Below the pieces are notes generated by a model, which was not told where the DNA came from, did not search any database, and saw only the letters and a program-made list of their open reading frames with translations. Below, one piece after another: positions 1-8,767 of a stretch of 64,000 nt of DNA; position 1 is the stretch's first letter; each line of letters starts with the position of its first letter. Source of the DNA: Bradyrhizobium sp. SZCCT0153 (GTDB lineage: Bacteria; Pseudomonadota; Alphaproteobacteria; Rhizobiales; Xanthobacteraceae); the NCBI RefSeq assembly GCF_018129995.1, contig NZ_JAFCKS010000001.1:1523001-1587000 (forward strand), written 5' to 3'. The position numbers and the translations under genes were made by a program.

Positions 1-1
1 G

Positions 2-1093
2 ATCGCGCAGGTCGCAGAGACCATTGGTCGCCGCATCAGGGTCGAGCACATCCATTTCGGCGGCGGCACGCCGACGATCATGGCGCCGGAGGCCTTTGCC
101 GAACTGATGGCGGCGATGCGCCAGGCTTTCTTCGTGCTGCCTTCGGCCGAGATCGCGGTCGAGATCGATCCCCGTACATTGACCGCCGGCATGGTCGAGG
201 CCATGCGGCTCTCCGGCGTCAATCGCGCGAGCCTTGGTGTGCAGAGCTTCGATCCGGTCGTGCAACGTGCGATCAACCGCGTGCAGAGCTTCGAGCAGAC
301 GGCCTGCGTTGTCGACATGCTCAGGAGCGCCGGGATCGAGGGACTCAATTTCGACCTGATCTACGGGCTGCCCCATCAATCCGTCGCCTCGTGCCTGGAT
401 ACCGTCCGACGCAGCCTGGCGCTCGCGCCCGATCGCTTCTCGGTGTTCGGCTACGCGCACGTGCCTGATTTCAAGAAGCACCAGCGCCTGATCAACGAGG
501 CCGTGCTGCCCGACGGCCTTGCCCGCCACGACCAGGCCTGCGCGATCGCCAACGCGCTGAAGGAGGCCGGTTACATCCAGATCGGTCTCGATCATTTCGC
601 GCGGCCCGGCGACGCCATGGCCGTGGCGTTCGAGGAACGGACGCTGAGGCGCAATTTCCAGGGCTATACCACCGACAAGGGCGAGGTTCTGCTTGGTTTC
701 GGCGCGAGCGCGATCGGACATCTGCCGCAGGGCTATGTCCAGAACGAGGTGCAGATCGGCGCCTATGCGCAGAGCATTGCCGCCGGCTGCCTCGCCACCG
801 CCAAGGGTTATGGGCTCACCGACGACGATCGGCTGCGTGCCGACATCATCGAACGCATCATGTGCGAGTTCAGCGCCGATCTCGGCGACATCTGTGCGCG
901 CCATGGTGCAGAGGCAGGGGCGATGCTGAAATCCGCGTCCCGGCTGAAGCCGCTGATTTCTGACGGTGTCGTGAGGCTGGACGGCGACCGCATCGCAGTC
1001 GCAAAGGATTCGCGCTTCCTGGTCCGCAGCGTCGCGGCCGCGTTCGACGCGCACCTGGATCCGGGAAAGCAGTTGCATAGCAGGGCGGTGTAG
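2..1093 (+). CDS. hemN: Oxygen-independent coproporphyrinogen III oxidase, 5' end outside window
   Basis: The reading frame is open from base 2, so the start and the radical-SAM CxxxCxxC cluster motif lie upstream of the window. What remains begins with IAQVAETIGRR and soon shows GGGTPT, the SAM-binding glycine motif of the HemN family. YAHVPDFKKHQR follows near the middle, and a HemN C-terminal region near the end. The enzyme decarboxylates coproporphyrinogen III to protoporphyrinogen IX in haem synthesis without oxygen. hemN of Bradyrhizobium is a known FixK2 target, which fits the nnrR/nnrS genes next door, but its promoter is not visible here. Family assignment is firm; the exact paralog is not determinable. 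Confidence 0.93.
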   Translation: MAQVAETIGRRIRVEHIHFGGGTPTIMAPEAFAELMAAMRQAFFVLPSAEIAVEIDPRTLTAGMVEAMRLSGVNRASLGVQSFDPVVQRAINRVQSFEQTACVVDMLRSAGIEGLNFDLIYGLPHQSVASCLDTVRRSLALAPDRFSVFGYAHVPDFKKHQRLINEAVLPDGLARHDQACAIANALKEAGYIQIGLDHFARPGDAMAVAFEERTLRRNFQGYTTDKGEVLLGFGASAIGHLPQGYVQNEVQIGAYAQSIAAGCLATAKGYGLTDDDRLRADIIERIMCEFSADLGDICARHGAEAGAMLKSASRLKPLISDGVVRLDGDRIAVAKDSRFLVRSVAAAFDAHLDPGKQLHSRAV

Positions 1094-1168
1094 TTCTCGC
1101 GCCAGCTTGCGCCTCGACAAAGAAACTCCGGCCCGCTCCGCTATCGTCGGTCCAGAACGGAGTTGTCC

Positions 1169-1366
1169 ATGCCTTTTGATTCCGACGATCTGGTCGATGA
1201 CATCATGCGCACGGCGCCGCACACGATCCGCGTGTTTCTCGCCTTCAGGATGGCTTGTGTCGGCTGTCCAATCGCAACGTTCCACACAGTGGATGACGCC
1301 TGCCGCGAGCATGGCATCGACCGCGACAAATTCCTCGCTGCGCTGTGTGATTGCGTGCCGGCGTGA
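1169..1366 (+). CDS. Small CxxC protein, DUF1858 / hybrid-cluster-protein-associated type
   Basis: A 65-residue cytosolic protein with a CVGC motif (C30, C33) after a DIMRTAPHTIRVF segment, and two more Cys at positions 60 and 62. This pattern matches the small DUF1858 redox-disulfide domain found beside hybrid cluster proteins and Crp/Fnr regulators in nitrate and NO regulons. The ATG at 1169 is chosen because CGGAG lies six bases upstream; a TTG two codons earlier is in frame but badly spaced. It sits between hemN and the nnrR-like gene. Its biochemical role is unknown; a part in NO or redox stress is inference from context. Confidence 0.8.
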   Translation: MPFDSDDLVDDIMRTAPHTIRVFLAFRMACVGCPIATFHTVDDACREHGIDRDKFLAALCDCVPA

Positions 1367-1477
1367 AGCGGCTTGGAATTCGCGCGGGTCGCGCGCGGAT
1401 TCCCGGGTGAGGGATAGCTTCGCCGCAAGCGGAGCGCCTCTCACCCCGAGCTTCAGGGAGACGTCCCGGTGCTGCTC

Positions 1478-2188
1478 TCAGGCCGCGCCGCTGTCGGGGT
1501 TTCGCTCCGCCAGAACGACGATCCCATGCGGATCGCGCAGGATGATGCGCTGGCGGCCGCTCTCGACCAGGCCCTGCTGTTCCCAGCCGCTCAGGATGCG
1601 GCTGACGGTGTGCAGCGTGGTGCCGGTCATCTGTGCGATGTCCTGGCGGCTGATCGGGAAGTCGATCTCGATGCCATGGTCGAGTTTTTTGCCGGACTGC
1701 TTGGCGAGCCGCAGCAGCGCATGCGCGACGCGCTGCTCGACCTGCTGGGTCGACATTTCCAGGATTCGGGTGTGGCTCTCCTGGAGCCGCACGCCGACGG
1801 TCTGAAGCGTGTTGGCGGCGAGCGAGGGAAACCGCTCGACCAACCGCGGCCAGGCGGAAGTCGGCCAGATCAGCACCACGCTGTCGTCGACCGCGATCGC
1901 AGTGGCCGGATAGCGCGAAGCTCCGATCGCCATCGCGAGACCGAACGTTTCGCCCGGCGCAACATAGCGGACCACGATCTGCTCGCCGGTCGGCGTGGTC
2001 TTGGCCGCGCGGACATGGCCGTGCAGCAGCAGGAAGAAGGATTGCGCGTCCGCGCCCTGCTCGAAAACGGCGCTGTTCCTGGAATAGCGCGCCGAGCGGG
2101 CCTCGCGCAGGATCTCCTCGAGGTCCTCCGGCTTGACGCCCCCGAACAGCGGCAAATGCGCAACCAGCGATGCGTCGACCTTGGCCAT
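1478..2188 (-). CDS. nnrR: Crp/Fnr-family transcriptional regulator, NnrR-like
   Basis: 236 residues with an N-terminal cyclic-nucleotide-binding-type beta barrel (about 10-130) and a C-terminal HTH_Crp domain (about 150-225). The recognition helix reads TTLHTVSR, with His where FNR and FixK have Glu; this is the form I associate with NnrR proteins, which switch on nitrite and NO reductase genes in response to NO. No N-terminal Cys cluster like that of FNR is present. The ATG at 2188 follows a strong AAGGAGG, so the much longer upstream frame is not used. It is divergent from nnrS, and the shared 128-base spacer holds a FixK-type palindrome. Crp/Fnr membership is firm; the NnrR name rests on the helix motif and the neighbour. 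Confidence 0.8.
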   Translation of the reverse strand: MAKVDASLVAHLPLFGGVKPEDLEEILREARSARYSRNSAVFEQGADAQSFFLLLHGHVRAAKTTPTGEQIVVRYVAPGETFGLAMAIGASRYPATAIAVDDSVVLIWPTSAWPRLVERFPSLAANTLQTVGVRLQESHTRILEMSTQQVEQRVAHALLRLAKQSGKKLDHGIEIDFPISRQDIAQMTGTTLHTVSRILSGWEQQGLVESGRQRIILRDPHGIVVLAERNPDSGAA

Positions 2189-2240
2189 TCTGCCTCCTTG
2201 GCACTCGGGAGTGTGATGGCACCTGCAATCGCCTGGCAGT

Positions 2241-2254
2241 TTGCGATAGCGCAA
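2241..2254. promoter_or_regulatory. FixK2/FNR-type box between nnrR and nnrS
   Basis: The sequence TTGCGATAGCGCAA fits the FixK2 consensus TTG[AC]-N6-[TG]CAA and extends to the symmetric TTTGCG-N4-CGCAAA (2240-2255). It lies 53 bases before the nnrR ATG and 63 bases before the nnrS ATG, so one site could serve both divergent genes. Control by FixK2 or by NnrR itself is inference. Confidence 0.6.
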
Positions 2255-2316
2255 AACGGGCCGGGCGGGCGGCAGTATTTTTCCAGGCAACGATCCGAAT
2301 TCACAGGAGTAGTCCC

Positions 2317-3528
2317 ATGGCTGGCGCCCGATCCCGCACCTTCGAGGGCTGGCCGCTGTTTGCGAACAGCTTTCGGCCCTTTTTCCTGCTCGGCACGATC
2401 CAGGCCGGGCTGTCGATCCTGGTCTGGCTGCCGATGTTCTATGGCGAACTGTCGGTGACATCCGCCTTCGCGCCGCGCGACTGGCATGTCCACGAGATGC
2501 TCTACGGTTTCCTGCCGGCGGTGATCACCGGGTTTCTGTTCACGGCGATCCCGAACTGGACCGGGCGGCTGCCGATCCAGGGTACCTCGCTGGGCGCGTT
2601 GCTGGTGGTCTGGCTCGCCGGCCGCGCTGCGGTGACCTTGTCCGCCGATGTCGGCTGGGCGTTTGCGCTTGTCGTCGATGCCGCCTTCCTGACGCTGGTT
2701 GTCGCGGCCGCAACGCGCGAGATCGTCGCCGGCGGCAACTGGCGCAATTTGCCCGTGGTGGTGCTGGTGCTCGTGCTGCTGACCGGAAATGTCGCCTTTC
2801 ATCTCGAAGCCCACTTCGAGGGCGCCGCCGATGTCAGCATCCGCGTCGGCATCGGCGTGGTCGTGCTGCTGATCTCGCTGATCGGCGGCCGCATCATCCC
2901 GAGCTTCACCCGCAACTGGCTGGTCAAGTTCAATCCCGGCCGCCTGCCGGTGCCGTTCGGACGTTTTGACGGCGCAGTGATCGGGTGCAGCGCGCTCGCG
3001 CTCATCGCATGGATCGTGGCGCCGCTGAATGCCGTCACCGGTATCGTGATGGCGTTCGTCGGTGTGTTGCATCTGGTGCGGCTTGCGCGCTGGGCTGGCG
3101 ACCGCACCACCCGCGAGCGGCTGCTCCTGATCCTGCATGTCGGCTATGTCTTCGTGCCGATCGGTTTCCTGCTGCACGCCTCGGCTGCCTTCGGCGCGTT
3201 GCCGCCGAGCGCGGGGATTCATGCCTGGATGGCGGGCGCGGCTGGGACCATGACGCTCGCGGTGATGACGCGCGCGAGCCTCGGCCATACCGGGCAGGCG
3301 CTGACGGCATCACCGGCGACCCAGGGCATCTACCTTGCGATTATTGTGGCGGCGCTGGCGCGTGTCGCTGCGGTGGTGTTGCCGGCGCACAGCGATGCGC
3401 TGCTGCACATTGCCGCCTGCGGCTGGATCGTCGCGTTCCTCGGCTTTGCCATCGCGTTCGGCCCGCTGCTCGCCGGCAGTCGCCGGCGCGCGCTCGCGGT
3501 CATCGGCGTGCCCGCTCCGGCACGCTGA
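2317..3528 (+). CDS. nnrS: NnrS family haem/copper membrane protein
   Basis: A 403-residue, almost entirely hydrophobic protein with about twelve membrane segments. It starts MAGARSRTFEGWPLFANSFRPFFLLG, the usual NnrS opening, and keeps conserved His in WHVHEMLYGF and HAWMAGAAGTM. NnrS proteins are expressed with NO and nitrite reductases and ease nitrosative stress; the mechanism is not settled. The ATG at 2317 is preceded by ACAGGAGT at good spacing, so the frame open from 2170 is longer than the gene. It is divergent from the nnrR-like regulator. Confidence 0.93.
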   Translation: MAGARSRTFEGWPLFANSFRPFFLLGTIQAGLSILVWLPMFYGELSVTSAFAPRDWHVHEMLYGFLPAVITGFLFTAIPNWTGRLPIQGTSLGALLVVWLAGRAAVTLSADVGWAFALVVDAAFLTLVVAAATREIVAGGNWRNLPVVVLVLVLLTGNVAFHLEAHFEGAADVSIRVGIGVVVLLISLIGGRIIPSFTRNWLVKFNPGRLPVPFGRFDGAVIGCSALALIAWIVAPLNAVTGIVMAFVGVLHLVRLARWAGDRTTRERLLLILHVGYVFVPIGFLLHASAAFGALPPSAGIHAWMAGAAGTMTLAVMTRASLGHTGQALTASPATQGIYLAIIVAALARVAAVVLPAHSDALLHIAACGWIVAFLGFAIAFGPLLAGSRRRALAVIGVPAPAR

Positions 3529-3530
3529 TC

Positions 3531-4568
3531 CTAAGCCGCGCTCGCCGAGGGCACCTTGTCCGGCTTCGGCAGCGGCCGCACGCCACGCCGCCATTCGGTG
3601 ATGGTGCAGCCGAAATGGCCGCGAAACCAGCGGGCCATCGCGCTCTGTGCGGAGAAGCCAAGCTGTCCGGCGACATCCGCCAGCGGCCGGTCGGGGTCTT
3701 CGATCAGCTGGATCACCAGATCGGCTCGCTGCGCGTCGAGGATCGCGGAGAAACTGGTGCCGGCTTCGGCAAGGTGTCGGTGGATGGTGCGGCGGGTGCA
3801 GGCGAGGTGCTCGGCAACACGTTCGACTGTGCAGTCACCGCTCGCGAGCAGGATGCGCACGACCTCGTCGACCTTCTCCTCCCAGCTTGCCGGCCGGGTT
3901 TCGATCGCCTCGATGCGCTTGCGCAGATAGCTCGCGATCAGCGGATGCGCGCTCGGGATCCGGCGCTCCATGTCGTGTGCCGACAGCAGGATCGAATCGT
4001 CCTCCGCGTTGAAGATCACACGGCAGCCGTAGAACTCGCGGTAGCGCTTGCGGTCGTGCGGCGGGGGATAATGCAGATGCACTTCCTGAGGCCGCCAATC
4101 GCTGCCGAACAGCGACTGGATGATGCGGTGGACGCTGCCGAGCGCCATGTCGATCGACTGGCGTGGTGCGGTCGGCTGCCGGCCGCGCAGATGCAGCGTG
4201 ACGGTCACAGTCTGCTTGTCCCTGATGACGTCGAGCTTCATGCCCTCGTGATGGACATGGATGAAGCGCGAGAACGCCTCGATGGCTTCGCCGACGGTCG
4301 CCTGTTCGCGCACGATCAAACCGACCGCGCCGAAATTGGTCAGTCCGCCGCGCTCGGCAAGCCGCAAGCCGAAATCTTCGGCCCCGGACGCCTCTGCCGA
4401 CAATTCAAGCAGGCGTCGGAGACCTGTGACAGCGATAGGCGTATCGGGCTTGTCGAGGCAGGCCAGCGGCAGCCTGACCTTGCGCATCATCTGCTTCGGG
4501 TCGAGTCCGACCGACCGGGCGACCTCCGGGTAATAGCTCAAACCTGCGCTGCGAATGAGGTCGGCCAT
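3531..4568 (-). CDS. AraC-family regulator with arabinose-binding-type sensor domain
   Basis: 345 residues. The N-terminal two thirds (about 10-210) resemble the Arabinose_bd domain of OruR/ArgR-type regulators (LSYYPEVARSVGLDPKQMMR at the start). The C-terminal third is an AraC HTH_18 pair (CTVERVAEHLACTRRTIHRHL and PLADVAGQLGFSAQSAMARW). The ATG at 4568 has GGAAGGG upstream; longer in-frame starts lack one. It converges on nnrS with only two bases between stop codons. The ligand is unknown; such proteins often control catabolic or lipid genes. It is divergent from the FixJ-like gene about 200 bases away. Confidence 0.88.
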   Translation of the reverse strand: MADLIRSAGLSYYPEVARSVGLDPKQMMRKVRLPLACLDKPDTPIAVTGLRRLLELSAEASGAEDFGLRLAERGGLTNFGAVGLIVREQATVGEAIEAFSRFIHVHHEGMKLDVIRDKQTVTVTLHLRGRQPTAPRQSIDMALGSVHRIIQSLFGSDWRPQEVHLHYPPPHDRKRYREFYGCRVIFNAEDDSILLSAHDMERRIPSAHPLIASYLRKRIEAIETRPASWEEKVDEVVRILLASGDCTVERVAEHLACTRRTIHRHLAEAGTSFSAILDAQRADLVIQLIEDPDRPLADVAGQLGFSAQSAMARWFRGHFGCTITEWRRGVRPLPKPDKVPSASAA

Positions 4569-4773
4569 GCGAACCCTTCCGGTCAGCCATTCCCGCAGAT
4601 GTCCCGAAATGTAAAGTTTCTGTCCCGATCCGTCAAATCCGGGAACAGGGCGGAACATACATATCGGAAACCGAAGCACTGGCGGGAATGCCCGTGCTCA
4701 CGACGGCACGAAAGGGCGATGGGGCCCGCGGCCGTCTCGGGCCATTTGACCAACACATTATTGGATCGGGATT

Positions 4774-5394
4774 ATGCCGGGGAACATGGTTTCCAAGGGT
4801 GAGGTATTCGTCATCGACACCGACGCCGCCTCCCGCGAACAACTTTCAAACGCGCTCCAACAGAGCGCCTATGACGTGATCTGCTTTGCCGACGGTGCGT
4901 CTCTGCTCTCGGAAGCCAAGGCGCGGATGCCGGCCTGCGTTCTCCTGGAACTGCCGCCCGATCGCTCCGGCCTCGACGTGCTCAAGCGCCTGCGCGAGGA
5001 AAACTGCATGGCGCCGGTGCTGGTGACGTCGGCGAACGGCAGCATCGCCATGGCGGTCGACGCCATCAAGCGCGGCGCGGCCGACTTCATCGAGAAGCCG
5101 TTCCGCACCCATGACATCGTCGGCCGGATCGACGCCGCCATCGACGAGTTCGCGCAGCCCGGCTCGAACCGGCAGCGCTGGCTGCCCGGCTGCGAGCCCC
5201 TGACCTCGCGTGAAGGCGACGTGCTCGAACATCTCGCGGCCGGCCTGACCAACAAGGAGATCGCCCGGCGCATGCATCTCAGCACACGGACGGTCGAGGG
5301 CTACCGCGCCGGCATCCTGAAGAAGGCCGGCGCCAGGAACGTAACCGATCTGCTCCGCCGCATCTTCGGCCAGGGTTCGCCCACACAGGCCTGA
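4774..5394 (+). CDS. FixJ/NarL-type response regulator with Glu at the phospho-acceptor position
   Basis: 206 residues: receiver-like domain (about 9-125) and LuxR/FixJ helix-turn-helix (about 140-200; PLTSREGDVLEHLAAGLTNKEIA). By alignment to FixJ-type receivers, the phosphorylated Asp position falls in CVLLELPPDRSG and is Glu59, and the loop is one residue short. One of the paired acidic residues is Thr (VIDTD). The switch Ser/Thr (T85/S86) and Lys108 (IEKPF) are kept. It may therefore act without phosphorylation, with Glu mimicking the active state. Two starts are possible, 4774 and 4786. No histidine kinase is adjacent. Confidence 0.85.
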   Translation: MPGNMVSKGEVFVIDTDAASREQLSNALQQSAYDVICFADGASLLSEAKARMPACVLLELPPDRSGLDVLKRLREENCMAPVLVTSANGSIAMAVDAIKRGAADFIEKPFRTHDIVGRIDAAIDEFAQPGSNRQRWLPGCEPLTSREGDVLEHLAAGLTNKEIARRMHLSTRTVEGYRAGILKKAGARNVTDLLRRIFGQGSPTQA

Positions 5395-5565
5395 AGGGTT
5401 GGCCGCGGAACGACGATGCGTTCCGGGGCCATGGTGCCGCCGCAGCGGCGCCCCACGGAAACCCCAATCGAACCAGTTCCTTCCCTGCCGCGTCTCACCA
5501 CGATGGCGAGGCATCTTTTCGCGCGTCCGGCTGGCGGCGCAGCGATACCGGCAGGGAGGAATTTC

Positions 5566-7245
5566 ATGCGCACCATCGCGAAATATCTGGCGACGACGAG
5601 CCTGGTCCTGGTGACCAATGCGGTCGCGTTGCCGTCATGGGCCGCCGATGTGGACGCCACATCGGCCATCGACACCGTCACCGTCTATCCCGACGGCGCC
5701 ACCGTCACCCGCATCATCGCGCTGGACCTAGCCTCCGGCGACTCAACGCTGGTCGCCAAGGATTTTCCGCTCTCGCTCGATCCGTCCTCCCTTCGTGTCG
5801 AGGGCGAGGCGGGCGCCAAGCTGACCATCGGAACGATCGATGCGCGGCCGCCCCGTGCCGCGCCGCCGGTCAACCTCTCCGAACTCGACAAACGCATCGA
5901 AACGCTCAAGGACGAGCGCGCCGATTTGCAGGGAGCAATCGATGCGGCGGTCGCGCGGCGCAAATTCGCCCAGCGCTTTGCCGAAGTGTCCCCTGTCGGC
6001 CTCGGCGAGAAAGGCGAGGCCCGTCCGATCACCGAATGGCGGGCGGCGTTCGGCGCAGTCGGTGAGGAGATCGCGACCGCCGACACTGCGATCCGTGACG
6101 CCACGCGAAAGCAGCGCGAGATCGATCGCCAGATCGCGCAGTTGGACGCCGAGCGCTCCGCCAAGCCGCCAAGCAAGCTCGAGGTGCGGATCGACGTCGC
6201 CTCGGCAGCAGCGACCAAGGCAACGCTGCGGGTAACCTACGCGGTGCGCAATGCCCGCTGGATGCCGCTCTACGACGCCCGGCTCGACACCGGCGCCAAG
6301 GACCGCAAGCCGCAGCTCGAGCTGGTTCGGCGCGCCGAGGTGACGCAGTCGACCGGCGAGGACTGGTCGAACGTCACGCTCGGCGTTTCCACGGTCCGCA
6401 TCGGCCGCGGCGGCAGCGCGCCGGAGCTGAACTCGCTGGTTGCGCAGTATCCGCAGGTGCCGAAGCCGCGGGCGCTGGGGTCGGTCTCTGATACCGCAAT
6501 GCCTGCGGCGGCGCCAATGCTGCAGCGAAAGGTGGAATCTTTCGCGGCCAAGGCGGCCGACGATATCCGCGAGCGCGCCGACGAGCAGCAGGCGGTTGCC
6601 GAGATCGGCGGCTTCCAGGCGACATTCAAAGTTCCCGGACGTGTCAGCCTCGGCGCCGCCGAGGGCGCCAAGAGCCTGCGCATCGCTTCGATGAACGTGC
6701 CGGCCGATCTCATGGTGCGTGCGGCACCGGTGATGGACCCCACCGCCTTCCTCGAAGCCAGCTTCAAGCAGACCGACGACACGACGCTATTGCCGGGCAA
6801 GGTTGCAATCTATCGCGACGGAATCTTCGTCGGCCGCGGCAAGCTCTCGGCCTCGGCCAAGGACGACATCGTGCGGCTCGGCTTCGGCGCCGACGACAAG
6901 GTCAAGATCGAGCGCGCGGTGCTCAAGCGCAACGAAGGTTCGGCCGGCCTCCTGGTCACGACCTCGAAGACCGACGAGCGTTCGTTCAAGACGACTATCC
7001 GCAACGGTCACGACTTCCCGATCAAGGTCGCAATCGAGGATCAGTTGCCGGTGAGCGAGAACGAGGACATCGTCGTCGAGATGCTGCCCGCGACCACGCC
7101 GCCGACCACGAGCAACATCCGCGACCGGCGCGGCGTGCTGGAATGGTCGTTCGACGCCAAGCCCGGCGAGGCCCGCGACATCAATTTCGCCTGGCGCATC
7201 CGCTGGCCGAAGGACAAGAGCATGGTGATCGTGCCGGCGGGTTAA
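5566..7245 (+). CDS. Exported MuiA-like protein (DUF4140-DUF4139)
   Basis: 559 residues. A signal peptide (MRTIAKYLATTSLVLV... cleaved near ALPSWAA) leads into an N-terminal DUF4140 beta domain (VTVYPDGATVTR). A charged coiled coil follows at about residues 105-210, then a C-terminal DUF4139 domain starting at YAVRNARWMPLYDARL. Proteins of this build are annotated as mucoidy inhibitor A homologs; their function is unknown. The ATG at 5566 follows GGGAGGAATTTC, a clear ribosome site, so the extra 50 codons upstream are not used. It appears monocistronic and ends in a hairpin shared with the convergent gene. Confidence 0.85.
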   Translation: MRTIAKYLATTSLVLVTNAVALPSWAADVDATSAIDTVTVYPDGATVTRIIALDLASGDSTLVAKDFPLSLDPSSLRVEGEAGAKLTIGTIDARPPRAAPPVNLSELDKRIETLKDERADLQGAIDAAVARRKFAQRFAEVSPVGLGEKGEARPITEWRAAFGAVGEEIATADTAIRDATRKQREIDRQIAQLDAERSAKPPSKLEVRIDVASAAATKATLRVTYAVRNARWMPLYDARLDTGAKDRKPQLELVRRAEVTQSTGEDWSNVTLGVSTVRIGRGGSAPELNSLVAQYPQVPKPRALGSVSDTAMPAAAPMLQRKVESFAAKAADDIRERADEQQAVAEIGGFQATFKVPGRVSLGAAEGAKSLRIASMNVPADLMVRAAPVMDPTAFLEASFKQTDDTTLLPGKVAIYRDGIFVGRGKLSASAKDDIVRLGFGADDKVKIERAVLKRNEGSAGLLVTTSKTDERSFKTTIRNGHDFPIKVAIEDQLPVSENEDIVVEMLPATTPPTTSNIRDRRGVLEWSFDAKPGEARDINFAWRIRWPKDKSMVIVPAG

Positions 7246-7254
7246 TGACGGCAC

Positions 7255-7290
7255 GCCCACCTCCCCCCGCAAGGACGGGGAGAGGTGGGC
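7255..7290. terminator. Hairpin between convergent genes
   Basis: An inverted repeat GCCCACCTC...GAGGTGGGC (arms at 7255-7263 and 7282-7290, with further CCCC/GGGG pairing inside) lies between the MuiA-like stop and the stop of the opposite gene. There is no T run, so it is a probable bidirectional hairpin terminator rather than a textbook one. Confidence 0.5.
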
Positions 7291-7302
7291 GATAGCAATC
7301 GA

Positions 7303-8658
7303 TTACTTCGCCTTCAGGAAGTCCGCGACTTCGAGCAGCATGAACTCGTTGTCGTCGGCCTTGTTGGGATCGCGGCTGGACGAGAACGGCAGATTGTTGT
7401 CGTTGCCGACGATGATATGGGTCTCGTCGACGCGATCGACGTTCTCGATGGTGAAGAACGGGAAGGTGTAGACGCCGTCGTTGAGGGCTTTGCGCGCCTT
7501 CTTGTCGGGGTCCTGGATCTTGATCAGGTCGATATAGCCGACCTTGCGCACGGGTTTGCCGACATTGGCGTCCGAGAGCTCGATCTTGTAGACGCGCTTG
7601 AACTTGGCGACGTCGGGGAAGCAGTTCTCGCCGCGGGTGCCTTGCGGGCAGGCCTTGTCGGCCGTGCCTTCGCCATTGTCGCGCTCGATGACGAGGCCTG
7701 AGGCCTGATCGATCATGTTGAAGTCGCCGATGGCATTGCCGTTCTGCTCGAACACGTACTGCCAGTAGCGGCCGGTGAATTTTTCGGAGGCGACGTCGAA
7801 TTCGAGGATGCGGGAGGCTTCCTTGCCGTCGACCTTTTCCCAGTCCTTCTTGTCGGCGTCCCACAGCGGGCCTTCGAGCAGGCCGTAGAGGAACTTGCCG
7901 TCCTTGTACGAGGCAAAGCCCTCATAGCCCTTGGAGCGTCGGAGGTTGACGTTGGTGTAGGTCGCGCCCGGTGCGCCGGGCGTTGCCACCGCCCAGTTGT
8001 CGGGTGAGCGCACCGGCTTGCCGTCGGCCACGGTCTCGAACAGCCCGAGGATCTTGCCGGTCTTGTCGGCCTTCAGGATGTAGGGGCCGAACTCGTCGCC
8101 GATCCAGAAGGTGTCGCCGATGATCTGGAAACCTTCGGTGTCGAAGTCCGAGCCGGTGAGGTAGCGCGTCTGCGTGTCCTCGTGCACGATGCGGAACGGC
8201 ACGCGTCTGTCGGGATCGTGCAGGAACACGGTTTCCAGTCGCTCGATCTTGTCGCTCGCCCAATCCATCTTGTAGCGGTTGAGGTACAGCATCGAATCCG
8301 GCGAGTTGGCGCGCGCGCCCATGCCGTTGTCCGTGATCACCCAGAAGCTGCCGTCGGGCATATGCTTGATGCCGGAATGGCCCTGGAGCGGCTGGCCCTT
8401 GAACGGCAGCGACACGCCGGTCGGACGCTCCGCGGACTTGCCCATCACCGTGCCGAGCGCATCGACGCGCTTGCCGGTGGTGTATTTGGCGGAGGTCTTG
8501 AGATCGGCGGGGGCGTCGGCCGGCGCCTCGAGGAACGTGGCGGCCAGCATCACCACGTGGCCGGCGAGCTTGGCGGGAAATTCGCCTTCGCTCTGCGCGA
8601 GCGCGGCGCTCGCGGTGAGAATGATCGTTGCGACGGTGCCAAGAAAAGTCGCGCGCAT
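7303..8658 (-). CDS. Exported esterase-like protein of the phytase family (PF13449 type)
   Basis: 451 residues with a signal peptide (MRATFLGTVATIILTASAALAQ). The mature part has the beta-propeller style repeats of phytase-like esterases: LPFKGQPLQGHSGIKHMPDG, WVITDNGMGARANSPDSML and FWIGDEFGPYILKADKTGKI, with many Asp/Glu that could bind calcium. The protein is probably periplasmic, hydrolysing a phosphoester; the substrate is unknown. AGGAGA precedes the ATG at 8658. It stands alone, convergent with the MuiA-like gene. Confidence 0.82.
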   Translation of the reverse strand: MRATFLGTVATIILTASAALAQSEGEFPAKLAGHVVMLAATFLEAPADAPADLKTSAKYTTGKRVDALGTVMGKSAERPTGVSLPFKGQPLQGHSGIKHMPDGSFWVITDNGMGARANSPDSMLYLNRYKMDWASDKIERLETVFLHDPDRRVPFRIVHEDTQTRYLTGSDFDTEGFQIIGDTFWIGDEFGPYILKADKTGKILGLFETVADGKPVRSPDNWAVATPGAPGATYTNVNLRRSKGYEGFASYKDGKFLYGLLEGPLWDADKKDWEKVDGKEASRILEFDVASEKFTGRYWQYVFEQNGNAIGDFNMIDQASGLVIERDNGEGTADKACPQGTRGENCFPDVAKFKRVYKIELSDANVGKPVRKVGYIDLIKIQDPDKKARKALNDGVYTFPFFTIENVDRVDETHIIVGNDNNLPFSSSRDPNKADDNEFMLLEVADFLKAK

Positions 8659-8767
8659 GAGCGTCTCCTGTTATCGGAGGCCGTCTTATGCGGACCGCAC
8701 ATTGCAGTTTTGTGATGCCGGGCGAAACGCCGCAGGGTTATGCTATTCCTTTACCGCGCGCTGCGCC

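Noticed and set aside
1870..3288. 472-residue minus-strand frame opposite nnrS
   Set aside because: Repetitive His/Asp/Arg/Gln composition with no domain; it mirrors the GC-rich codon use of nnrS on the other strand.
2985..4802. 605-residue plus-strand frame across nnrS end and the AraC gene
   Set aside because: Crosses two supported genes in other frames; no start signal.
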